Assembly (NCBI GenBank): GCA_023416275.1
Contig: JAEZIB010000085.1
Location: 1-45,343, forward strand
DNA: 45,343 nt
DNA from: Bacillota bacterium
Lineage (GTDB): Bacteria; Bacillota; Clostridia; Acetivibrionales; DSM-1351
Reading direction: 5' to 3'
In this document: positions 1 through 8,361 of the stretch, piece by piece
How the letters are laid out: each line of letters opens with the position of its first letter
Position numbering within the stretch: position 1 is the stretch's first letter
Notes under the pieces: model-generated
Told to the model about the DNA's origin: nothing
Database searches by the model: none
What the model saw: only the letters and a program-made list of their open reading frames with translations
Made by a program: the position numbers and the translations under genes

Positions 1-1394
1 ATGTTACTCCGCCTGTTGTTATTTACAATGAAATGCTAGAACAAGAGGGTAATTATATTGCTTTAAGAGAAGGAATGAGATATGTTGAAGAACTTGATAT
101 CCTAAACCTTGATGAGCAGCCCGATAATGAACTGAACATAATAGATGGAGGCGTTTATCTGATAACTGGAGGAATTGGAGGGATTGGACTTGAAATATGC
201 AAATACTTGGCTTCAAAAGCGACAGTAAACCTTGTACTTGTTGGTCGTTCTAGTTTTCCAGAAAAAAAGGATTGGGAATTGATATATAAAAGCGGAAGCA
301 ATCAAAAGCTGATAAAAAAATTGGAGACAATAAATGAAATAGAAAGTACCGGTTCAAAGGTAATATATTATTCTGCTAATGTTGCTTCTGAAGCTGAGAT
401 GAGAACGGTGTTATGTCAGATAAAAGAAAAATGGGGAGTGCTTAATGGAATTATACATAGTGCAGGGATAGCAGGTGACGGATTTGCTTTGCGAAAGGAA
501 GAAAGAGTCTTTAAGCAGGTGTTAAGTCCTAAAGTACAAGGTACATGGTTGCTAAATCATTTGACTTTAGATGAGAAACTTGATTTTATGATACTTTTTT
601 CCTCAAATAATACCTTGGAGGGAATGCCAGGGCAGAGTGACTACACTTCAGCTAATAGCTATTTGGATGCGTTTTCGGCTTACAGGAATGGTGTTGGAAA
701 GAGGACTATAACTATTAACTGGCCAGCCTGGAGAGATACTGGCATGGCTTATGAGTTTGGAGCTGCTGTTGATGGAATTATGAAAGCAATGTCGACAGAA
801 GAGGCTTTGAATGCCTTTGAAAAATCTACTAACAAGGATATTGACAGAGTTGTAATAGGTGAGTTAAATAAAAACGGTTCTTTAAAGGGTGCTGCATTAT
901 CAGATATGAGGCTCAGGATTTCAGATAGAATTAAGAAGGATGTAGAACATATGTCAGACAATAACAAGATTTCAACGCAAAAGCATATAGATAAAGAGGA
1001 AGTTGACGTTGTTCTTAAAGGAAAGGGAAAAGAAGAGTATACCGAAACTGAAATGAGTATTGCCTTGATTTGGAGAGAAGTGTTAGGATTTGACGAGTTT
1101 AATATAAATGACAGCTTTTTTGATATTGGTGGAGATTCTATAATGTTAACTAAGGTTTATGAATTTATTGAGAAAAAATATCCTGGTAAAGTATTAATAG
1201 GAGATTTATTCTCATATCCTACTATTTCAAAAATCGCAGATTTTATTAGCAAAGAAGATAAAGCAAGAGAGAAAGATATTGGGGAAAAGAATGTAGAACT
1301 AGATATTTTAGCTATGTTTGACGAAATTGAAAAAGGTAATTTGTCAATGGATAAAGCTAACGTACTTATTGAGAAAATGGCTAATAAAAAATAA
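1..1394 (+). CDS. Polyketide synthase C-terminal part: KR-ACP (5' partial)
   Basis: The reading frame is open to the left edge (codons in phase with position 3), so this is the tail of a larger PKS protein. It contains a ketoreductase domain: the NADPH-binding GGIGGIG is near 168-190, the active-site serine lies in ILFSSN, and the catalytic Tyr is at 642-644 in GQSDYTSAN with the following Asn. An acyl carrier protein follows, with the phosphopantetheine Ser at 1137-1139 in DIGGDSIML. The last ~35 residues (FDEIEKGNLSMDKANVLIEK) look like a short helical docking tail. The KR has AGD where B-type KRs carry LDD, keeping the last Asp, so a B-type reduction is possible (weak inference). It closely resembles the KR of the 1979-residue PKS downstream. 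The next gene starts 18 bp later, so this is one operon. KS and any other domains lie outside the window. Confidence 0.93.
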   Translation, partial: VTPPVVIYNEMLEQEGNYIALREGMRYVEELDILNLDEQPDNELNIIDGGVYLITGGIGGIGLEICKYLASKATVNLVLVGRSSFPEKKDWELIYKSGSNQKLIKKLETINEIESTGSKVIYYSANVASEAEMRTVLCQIKEKWGVLNGIIHSAGIAGDGFALRKEERVFKQVLSPKVQGTWLLNHLTLDEKLDFMILFSSNNTLEGMPGQSDYTSANSYLDAFSAYRNGVGKRTITINWPAWRDTGMAYEFGAAVDGIMKAMSTEEALNAFEKSTNKDIDRVVIGELNKNGSLKGAALSDMRLRISDRIKKDVEHMSDNNKISTQKHIDKEEVDVVLKGKGKEEYTETEMSIALIWREVLGFDEFNINDSFFDIGGDSIMLTKVYEFIEKKYPGKVLIGDLFSYPTISKIADFISKEDKAREKDIGEKNVELDILAMFDEIEKGNLSMDKANVLIEKMANKK

Positions 1395-1412
1395 AATGGA
1401 GGTGATTTATAG

Positions 1413-3773
1413 ATGGATTGTTTAATAATTGGATATAATGAGTCTATTTTTGAAGAAGATGTTGAACGAATGAAATCTATGGGCACTAATTCAATATCGT
1501 TTAAAGATCTAGGGCTTGGTTATATTAACTACAATAATAAGCCGTATAGAGCACTGGATATTCTTACTCATTTCTATTACGAAAATAGAGAAGGTAATAA
1601 GCGGGTATTTCATAATGCAGATGTTTTATGGCAGGTGATAATGTACTTAGGTACTTGTCTTAATAAAAATGGATTCAGTTTCGACTATATTAACCTATTT
1701 CAGTTTGAGAAAGAGAAGCTTAAAGAAAAACTGCTAAAGGAGGATATTGAGGCAATTGCCATTACAACAACAATATATGTAAGTGTCCATCCAATACTTG
1801 AGGTGGTTTCCTTTGTTAGAAAATACAATAAAACTGCAAAAATAATAGTAGGTGGTCCCTATATTTCAAAGCAGTGTGAGGAGATGGATACTGCATCGAA
1901 TCAGTCTATTTTTAAGCTTATTGATGCTGACTTTTATATAAACAGTCTTGAGGGTGAAGCTACTCTGTTAAACTTGCTAAGAGAAATAAAAGGAAGTGGA
2001 CATTATGATGGTATTGATAATATAGCATACAGGCATGGAGATGATTACATATTTACCAAAACCTCAAAAGAATCTAATTCACTTGAGGATAATATGATTG
2101 AATATTCACTTTTTCCAAAAGACCACATTGGAGAAACGGTAAATATAAGGACTTCAAAGTCTTGTCCTTTTTCATGTGCATATTGCGGCTTTCCTTTACG
2201 GGCTGAAAAATATTCCTTTATAAGTGTAGAACGCATTGAAAAAGAATTGAATGCGTTAAGGGATGTGGGGAGTGTTAAATATATCAATTTTATTGATGAT
2301 ACATTAAATATCCCAAAGGAAAGATTTAAAGAAATACTTAAAATGATGATAAGAAACAAATATAGCTTTAAGTGGTTCAGTTTCTATAGATCTGATTTTG
2401 GAGATGAGGAAATCATTGACCTTATGAAAGCTTCAGGCTGTATAGGAGTTTTCATAGGAGTTGAGTCAGCTAACAATGATATGCTAAAGAGAATGAACAA
2501 AACGGCCAAAGTAGAGCATTATTTAAAGGCCATACCTTATTTGAAAAAAGTGGGGATAACAATTTTTGTTTCAACAATAGTCGGGTTTCCTGGCGAAACC
2601 TATGAGACAGCAAAAGAAACAATTGATTTTATTGAAGAAACAAAACCAGACTTTTTTAGACCTCAGATATGGTGGAGTGATCCACTTACTCCGATATTGC
2701 TTAAAAAGGAGGAGTATGGAATAAAAGGACTGGGATTTAACTGGACTCATTATACTATGGATTCAAAAACAGCTTATGACTTATTTGAGAAAACATTTTT
2801 ATCTGTTGAAAATTCAATTTGGGTTCCTGATCCCGGGTTTAATGCCTATGGAATGTACTATTTACTGCAGAGGGGAATGACGCTGCAACAGGTAGAAACA
2901 TTTTTAAAGTGCTTTATTTCAGCCGTAAAATATAAAATACTTAACCCTGGCAAGGATAACGTATCTGGACAGGTTTTAGAGAATCTTAGGAATAGCTGCC
3001 GATTTGACGATAATGAGGTGCAGAATATCAATCAGATAGAAGAACTCTCTGGTGACAGATATAAAGAGGCTGAAAAGTACTGGGTAACGTTATTTAATTC
3101 ATATAAAAAATCGTTTATTACTTCAATAGATAAAAGAGATGAATTTTCAAATAGTAAGACAGTATCTTATAAATTGTGTAAAGAGCATGTTGCAGAGAAA
3201 AATTACAGAGATGTTTTGCTTGCTGCCTATAGTTTGGTACTATCTAAGCTTAATGTACTTGATAAAATTACAATATTAGCGGCAGATGACAATGAATACG
3301 TATTTCCTATAGTGCTGAATACTAGTGATAAAAAGACAGCTGGAGAGTTTATTGATGAGATTGGCATAAAGATATCAGAAGCTGCGAGACACAGAACTTA
3401 TGCCCTTAATATTTTGGCTAATCCTGTACGAATGGGGGAATATGGCTTGCAATGTCCTGAATTTACATATGGATTTTTAGAAACAAAAAACAATGAAATT
3501 CAGATGGTTGATAGACTAAATTATTTCCCGGGGATTTATGATGAAATAGGAATTACTTTTAGGGTATTCAAGGACAATTTAGATTACCAATTGTTTTTTG
3601 ACTACAAGGATTCTATTTATTCATTTGAAGATGCAGATAAAATAGGAAATTATATGATGGCTATAATAAAAATTTTATATGAAAACCCAGACATCTTAAT
3701 TGAAGATGTAAAAGTGTTCGAAAGGGAAGACAAATTGCTGAGTGAATTTGAAGAAGAAGAGTTTAATTTTTAG
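1413..3773 (+). CDS. B12-binding radical SAM protein (PhpK-like) with C-terminal condensation-domain lobe
   Basis: 786 residues; ATG preceded by GGAGGTGAT. The N-terminal ~220 residues look like a cobalamin-binding domain (AIAITTTIYVSVHPIL, then IIVGGPYIS). A radical SAM core follows, with the CxxxCxxC cluster ligands C251, C255 and C258 in SCPFSCAYCGF, and IGVESANNDMLKRM and VGFPGET further on. The start MDCLIIGYNES and the overall layout recall the PhpK family of radical SAM P-methyltransferases, which occur in NRPS clusters; this assignment is from memory of the family. From about residue 545 (EKYWVTLFNSY, LLAAYSLVLSKL, DYQLFFDYKDSIYS) the protein resembles the C-terminal lobe of an NRPS condensation domain. 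No HHxxxDG is present, so this is half a domain. It may place the enzyme against a carrier-bound substrate. The likely role is methylation of, or another radical change to, the assembly-line intermediate; the substrate is unknown. Confidence 0.82.
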   Translation: MDCLIIGYNESIFEEDVERMKSMGTNSISFKDLGLGYINYNNKPYRALDILTHFYYENREGNKRVFHNADVLWQVIMYLGTCLNKNGFSFDYINLFQFEKEKLKEKLLKEDIEAIAITTTIYVSVHPILEVVSFVRKYNKTAKIIVGGPYISKQCEEMDTASNQSIFKLIDADFYINSLEGEATLLNLLREIKGSGHYDGIDNIAYRHGDDYIFTKTSKESNSLEDNMIEYSLFPKDHIGETVNIRTSKSCPFSCAYCGFPLRAEKYSFISVERIEKELNALRDVGSVKYINFIDDTLNIPKERFKEILKMMIRNKYSFKWFSFYRSDFGDEEIIDLMKASGCIGVFIGVESANNDMLKRMNKTAKVEHYLKAIPYLKKVGITIFVSTIVGFPGETYETAKETIDFIEETKPDFFRPQIWWSDPLTPILLKKEEYGIKGLGFNWTHYTMDSKTAYDLFEKTFLSVENSIWVPDPGFNAYGMYYLLQRGMTLQQVETFLKCFISAVKYKILNPGKDNVSGQVLENLRNSCRFDDNEVQNINQIEELSGDRYKEAEKYWVTLFNSYKKSFITSIDKRDEFSNSKTVSYKLCKEHVAEKNYRDVLLAAYSLVLSKLNVLDKITILAADDNEYVFPIVLNTSDKKTAGEFIDEIGIKISEAARHRTYALNILANPVRMGEYGLQCPEFTYGFLETKNNEIQMVDRLNYFPGIYDEIGITFRVFKDNLDYQLFFDYKDSIYSFEDADKIGNYMMAIIKILYENPDILIEDVKVFEREDKLLSEFEEEEFNF

Positions 3774-3805
3774 TGGTTGATGAATTTGAACTTAAGCTGT
3801 AAAAA

Positions 3806-3892
3806 AGAAGGTTTTCCTCTGCGAAGCAGAGGCTTTCCACTAATAGTTTCACTATATTTTTGTGCCCAAATGGGGCGTGGGAGGTTAATATG
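3806..3892 (+). promoter_or_regulatory. Repeated leader motif, copy A (hairpin plus SD-linked hairpin) before the NRPS gene
   Basis: The gap before the NRPS start holds a perfect 7-bp hairpin (CCTCTGC/GCAGAGG, 3816-3832, loop GAA). Then come TCCACTAATAGTTTCACTA and a GCCC/GGGC hairpin (3864-3876) that runs straight into GTGGGAGG and the start codon. The same layout and partial sequence occur before lspA (41788-41866) and, on the minus strand, before the HEAT-like gene (26766-26840). Confidence 0.5.
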
Positions 3893-6800
3893 GATTTACA
3901 TAATGAACAAAAAATGCTTGAAAGCAGGTTCTATTGGCTAAAAAAGCTATCAAACAGTGTAGAGGCTACAGGAATAAAACAGGATTTCTACAGAATAGAA
4001 AACCGTGTGAGGGATGATAAGACAATTGAAATAGAAATAAAAGAGGAATTGTGTGAAAAACTAAATAAACTAGCAAACGGAAAAGAATTTCTACTATATG
4101 CAATATTACTGGCAGCACTCAATGTATGTCTATATAAATATAATGCTAGTGACAGAATTACTGTAGGCAGTCCATGTTTAAAAAAAGAGGGCTATGACCA
4201 AGCAGAAAGCAATTCAATTGTAATTGTAAATAAAATAGACGGAGATTTGTCATTCCGAAATTTTCTATTGAGCGTCAGAAAAAACTTATTATCAGATTAT
4301 GAAAATCAGGAATATCCTATTGCTACTCTTATAGAGGATCTTGGGCTTAACACAGTGCAGGATAGATGCCCGCTTTTTGACATTATGTTAATTTTAAAAA
4401 ATATTCATTGTGAAATAAAGAATGTGAACAACGATATTACAATGACTTTTTCAAAAAACTATGAAAGAATAATAGGTCAATTAAGCTTTGATGGCAGCAT
4501 TTATAGGCAGGAAACCATTAAAACTTTTATAGACTATTATCTAAATGTACTCAATTGCACACTTGATAATACAAATATGGAAATATCGAAAGTTGGTATA
4601 TTGGGTTCTAAAGAATTAGAGAAATATGATAACTGGAATAAAAATAGTAGGTCATACAACAAGGAAAAATGTGTACATCAGCTTTTTGAAGAACAGGCCA
4701 AAAAAACCCCAGATGCAATAGCTGTTGTATATGGTGACAAAAAACTTTCATATGCCCAATTAGATAAAAAGTCTAGTCAGTTGGCAAGATATATGAGGAA
4801 GCAGGGGGTAACCCCAAACAGTCTGGTAGGTATATGTTTGGAACCGTCAGTTGAAATGGTAATAGGACTAATGGGGATATTGAAAGCAGGGGCCGCATAT
4901 GTTCCTGTAGATGCAAAATATCCAAAAGACCGCATTAACTTTATGCTGAAGGATGCAAGTCCTGTTATTGTGTTAACGAAGGCACAATTTTCTGAGTTAT
5001 TGAATGATATAAACTCCAATTTAATATATCTTGATGCAGAATGGAGTAAAATTGATGACGGAGATAGTGAAAATATTCATTTTGAAGGAATAACAACAAA
5101 AAATTTGGCCTATATTATATATACTTCAGGTTCTACTGGAAAACCAAAAGGTTCAGGTGTTTATCAGCAAGGCTGGGTGAACTTATTGAATTGGTTTATT
5201 CAGGAGTTTGATATAAGTTCAAAAGATAAAGTATTGCTGATATCATCATTTTCATTTGACCTTACCCAGAAAAATATATTTGCTCCCCTAATAACTGGAG
5301 GAGAATTGCATATACCTGTAACAGAGTATTATGACCCTGATTTAATACTTAAATTGGTTTTTGATAAGGGTATAACACTCTTAAACTGTACACCAAGTGC
5401 TTTTTATCCTTTGGTGGATTTAGAAGCCTTTAATAAGCTGGCTACCATAAGGTATCTGTTCTTAGGAGGAGAGACTATTTCATTACCTCGGCTGAGAAAA
5501 TGGACAGAATCAGAATATTATTCAGCAAAAGTTGTAAATACATATGGACCTACTGAATGTACGGATATTTGTTCATCTTATACTATTACTGAAAATGATT
5601 TTGAAAATATAAGTACAGTTCCTATTGGGAAACCAATTTATAATGTACAATTATTTATTCTAAACAGTTTCAATGAAAAGGTTCCACTAGGAATGCCAGG
5701 TGAATTGTGTATTGCAGGAGATGGAGTAGGTATAGGTTATATAAATGATGAAGAACTGACAAAAGAAAAGTTTATTATTAATCCATTTGATAATAGCAAT
5801 AAAGAACTTCTGTACAAGACGGGTGATTTAGCTTGTTTTTTACCTGACGGTAACATTAATTATATTGGCAGAATGGATCATCAGGTAAAAGTACGTGGTT
5901 TTAGAATAGAATTAGGCGAAGTTGAAAACGCACTTAAGCAGCATAACGCTGTAGAGGAAGCTGTAGTTCTTGTAAAGGAGAGTTCATCTGGAGACAAAAA
6001 GCTTGAAGCCTTTCTTGTTCCAAACCAGCAAAATGCATATGTAGTAAAGAAATTAGCTGAATTTGAGCGAAAGGGTGTACTTGATAAACATAATATATAT
6101 GAATTACCAAACAAGATGACGGTTTTTAACCTAAATAAAACAGAAACAGAATTTATATATAGAGAAATTTTTGAAGAGATGGCTTACCTGCAAACAGGCA
6201 TAATACTTGAGGAAGGAAGCACTATCATGGACGTTGGTGCTAACATAGGCTTGTTTTCAATTTTTGCAAAGCAAGTATGTAACGGAAATGCTCAAGTATA
6301 TGCTTTTGAGCCTATTGATCCAATCTTTGACGTTCTTGAGAAAAACATAGAGCTATATGGCAATAATAAAGTGAAAGTTTTTAAATATGGATTGGCGGAT
6401 ATACCAAGAAATGAAGAAATCACCTACTATCCAAATGTTTCAATTATGTCAGGAAGATATGCAGACAGTGAGGAAGATCATGTAAATATTAAAATTACAA
6501 TACTCCATGAAATATCACAAAATGACAATAAGGTAGAACTCTCCGAGCAAGAAATAGATGAGCTTGTTAGGGAACGCTTAAGAAGTGAGACTTATCAATG
6601 TCAGTTAAAAACAATATCTGAAGTGATAAAGGAGAACGATATTAAAAAGATTGATCTTCTTAAGATTGATGTTGAGAAGAGCGAGTTAGATATATTAAAA
6701 GGAATTTCCGACGAGGATTGGGGAAAAATTAAGCAAATAGTTCTAGAACTCCATAATATAAATGGAAGGTTGTCTGAAGTCAAGTCGCTTTTGGAAACAA

Positions 6801-7363
6801 AAGGATATGATGTGACTTATTTGAAAGACTCAAAACTAGAGGATAACGAAATTTATAATGTATATGCTGTCTCAAGTGACATGAAGAAAAATGAGAAATC
6901 TACTAGTTTAAGTGAAATGGAATCAATGGCATGGTGTAGTGGAAGAGCAATGATTGAAGACATCAGGGAATGGATTAAACATAAGCTTCCAGAATATATG
7001 ATACCATCAGATTTTACATTGGTTGATGAAATTCCTCTTACACCAAACGGAAAGGTCAACCGTGAAGCTTTAATGGAATATGCCCAGGAGCACAAACAAG
7101 TTAAAAATGATTTTGAGGCACCAAGAAATGCCTTAGAGGATACAATTGCAAAAATATGGACAGAAGTGCTGGAGATCGAATCAGTTGGTATAAATGATAA
7201 CTTTATTCAAATAGGAGGACATTCTTTACTTGCTACAGCAATAATATCCCGATTACGAAAGATATATAAAGTAGAGGTGCCTATTTTTATGTTTTTTGAA
7301 AATCCTACAATTAGTAAGCTGGCTAAGGTATTTCAAGAATTAATAGAAAAAAGCAATTCATAA
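3890..7363 (+). CDS. NRPS: half condensation lobe - adenylation (with FkbM-type methyltransferase) - PCP
   Basis: The ATG at 3890 is chosen because GGGAGG lies 5 nt upstream; a TTG at 3860 is in frame but has no such site. Residues ~1-240 match only the C-terminal lobe of a condensation domain (LLYAILLAALNVCLYKY, then ITVGSP, with no HHxxxDG). The adenylation domain starts near 255 (CVHQLFEEQAKKTPDAIAV). It has A3 YTSGSTGKPKG at ~411, FDLTQKN in the pocket region, NTYGPTE, YKTGD and KVRGFRIELGEVE. Between A8 and the final PNGKVNR motif sits a ~270-residue SAM methyltransferase with DVGANIGLFS (~781) and LLKIDVEKSELD (~924), which is the FkbM pattern. The PCP has S1112 in GGHSLLA. It should load one amino acid, methylate it, and hand it on. 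The amino acid cannot be read reliably from the pocket. Confidence 0.92.
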   Translation: MDLHNEQKMLESRFYWLKKLSNSVEATGIKQDFYRIENRVRDDKTIEIEIKEELCEKLNKLANGKEFLLYAILLAALNVCLYKYNASDRITVGSPCLKKEGYDQAESNSIVIVNKIDGDLSFRNFLLSVRKNLLSDYENQEYPIATLIEDLGLNTVQDRCPLFDIMLILKNIHCEIKNVNNDITMTFSKNYERIIGQLSFDGSIYRQETIKTFIDYYLNVLNCTLDNTNMEISKVGILGSKELEKYDNWNKNSRSYNKEKCVHQLFEEQAKKTPDAIAVVYGDKKLSYAQLDKKSSQLARYMRKQGVTPNSLVGICLEPSVEMVIGLMGILKAGAAYVPVDAKYPKDRINFMLKDASPVIVLTKAQFSELLNDINSNLIYLDAEWSKIDDGDSENIHFEGITTKNLAYIIYTSGSTGKPKGSGVYQQGWVNLLNWFIQEFDISSKDKVLLISSFSFDLTQKNIFAPLITGGELHIPVTEYYDPDLILKLVFDKGITLLNCTPSAFYPLVDLEAFNKLATIRYLFLGGETISLPRLRKWTESEYYSAKVVNTYGPTECTDICSSYTITENDFENISTVPIGKPIYNVQLFILNSFNEKVPLGMPGELCIAGDGVGIGYINDEELTKEKFIINPFDNSNKELLYKTGDLACFLPDGNINYIGRMDHQVKVRGFRIELGEVENALKQHNAVEEAVVLVKESSSGDKKLEAFLVPNQQNAYVVKKLAEFERKGVLDKHNIYELPNKMTVFNLNKTETEFIYREIFEEMAYLQTGIILEEGSTIMDVGANIGLFSIFAKQVCNGNAQVYAFEPIDPIFDVLEKNIELYGNNKVKVFKYGLADIPRNEEITYYPNVSIMSGRYADSEEDHVNIKITILHEISQNDNKVELSEQEIDELVRERLRSETYQCQLKTISEVIKENDIKKIDLLKIDVEKSELDILKGISDEDWGKIKQIVLELHNINGRLSEVKSLLETKGYDVTYLKDSKLEDNEIYNVYAVSSDMKKNEKSTSLSEMESMAWCSGRAMIEDIREWIKHKLPEYMIPSDFTLVDEIPLTPNGKVNREALMEYAQEHKQVKNDFEAPRNALEDTIAKIWTEVLEIESVGINDNFIQIGGHSLLATAIISRLRKIYKVEVPIFMFFENPTISKLAKVFQELIEKSNS

Positions 7364-7398
7364 TTATGGTTAAAGACACTAGAAAGGAAGATTAAAAA

Positions 7399-8361
7399 AT
7401 GGCTGGAATTATTTATTCTGATTACTATTTACCTGAGCATTGCTTACCTGTATGGGATTTTCTAAAATGCAGTAAATATAAGCATGCTCGAAATGAAGAT
7501 TTTTGTGAGTGTTTTATAAGCCAGAGTAAGCAGGAATTAATATGTATAGAGCTGGAAAAAGATGAAATACAGATGCTAAATGTAATAATGAAAAGATTTT
7601 TTGAAAACTGTAGTGTCCCAAGGGATCAGATTACTCAAATTATTTATACAAGTTTGGACAATTGGAATAAAAATGGAGTGTACATACCTTATTATATTCA
7701 GGAAAACTATGGGCTAAGCAACGCTTCTGTAACCGGAGTGGTACAAGAGTGTGTTACAACCCTTCAAGCATTTCAATATGCAAGTGCTTTAGTAGACAGC
7801 GGTATGGAAAAAAATGTGTTAATAATATCAGTTTGCTACGGAAGGCAGATGGAAGATAGGTATACTGGAACAACAGTTGTAGGGGATGGGGCTAGTATAG
7901 CTCTGATAGGTAAGAACAATTACATAAGTGAGATTAGTGGTTCTGCCTCATTATCTGATGGAAGATATAGCTTTTATAAGTATAATAACATGACTCCTAA
8001 AATAAGTGGATTGGACATTGCAAAAAAAGGAGCAGATTTCATACTGAAGCTTTTACATGATAATAATTTAACTTTGAATGATATTGATTTGATTATTCCT
8101 CAAAATATTAATTACTCGGAATATCACATGTATTCTCAGAATATGGGAATATCAATTGATAAATTTTTTGATAAAAATATCTGCAAGGGAGGGCATCTAG
8201 CTGAAGTAGATTCTGTTAGAAATTATACTGATCTAATTAAAGACAATTTTCCTAAACCATTGGAGAAAGTTCTGCTATATGGTTCGGGAACAATAGGAGA
8301 CGGTATGGATGCTGTGTTCAATGGAGTTATTCTAGATATTAGGAGGAAAGCAAATGAGTAA
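7399..8361 (+). CDS. FabH-like (KAS III family) enzyme with altered active site
   Basis: 320 residues; AAAGGAAG precedes the ATG. This is a thiolase-fold protein of the 3-oxoacyl-ACP synthase III group. The nucleophile C118 lies in VVQECVTTLQAF, and the fold-typical VVGDGASIALIG and GSGTIGDGMDAVF are present. The usual His-containing IPHQAN/PHNVN segment reads IIPQNIN (Q235-N238), so the first catalytic His position holds Gln. A GGH motif (H266) takes the place of the usual GNTSAAS or GHxFG segment. The enzyme may therefore be an acyl transferase or starter/offloading enzyme rather than a normal condensing enzyme. The gene sits between the NRPS and PKS genes and its end overlaps the start of the PKS gene by 8 bp, so the two are probably translationally coupled. 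The substrate is unknown. Confidence 0.8.
   Translation: MAGIIYSDYYLPEHCLPVWDFLKCSKYKHARNEDFCECFISQSKQELICIELEKDEIQMLNVIMKRFFENCSVPRDQITQIIYTSLDNWNKNGVYIPYYIQENYGLSNASVTGVVQECVTTLQAFQYASALVDSGMEKNVLIISVCYGRQMEDRYTGTTVVGDGASIALIGKNNYISEISGSASLSDGRYSFYKYNNMTPKISGLDIAKKGADFILKLLHDNNLTLNDIDLIIPQNINYSEYHMYSQNMGISIDKFFDKNICKGGHLAEVDSVRNYTDLIKDNFPKPLEKVLLYGSGTIGDGMDAVFNGVILDIRRKANE

Noticed and set aside
1413..3889. Idea that the two half condensation domains are one domain split by a frameshift
   Set aside because: Both pieces correspond to the C-terminal lobe, not to complementary halves, and each gene has its own stop, leader and SD site.
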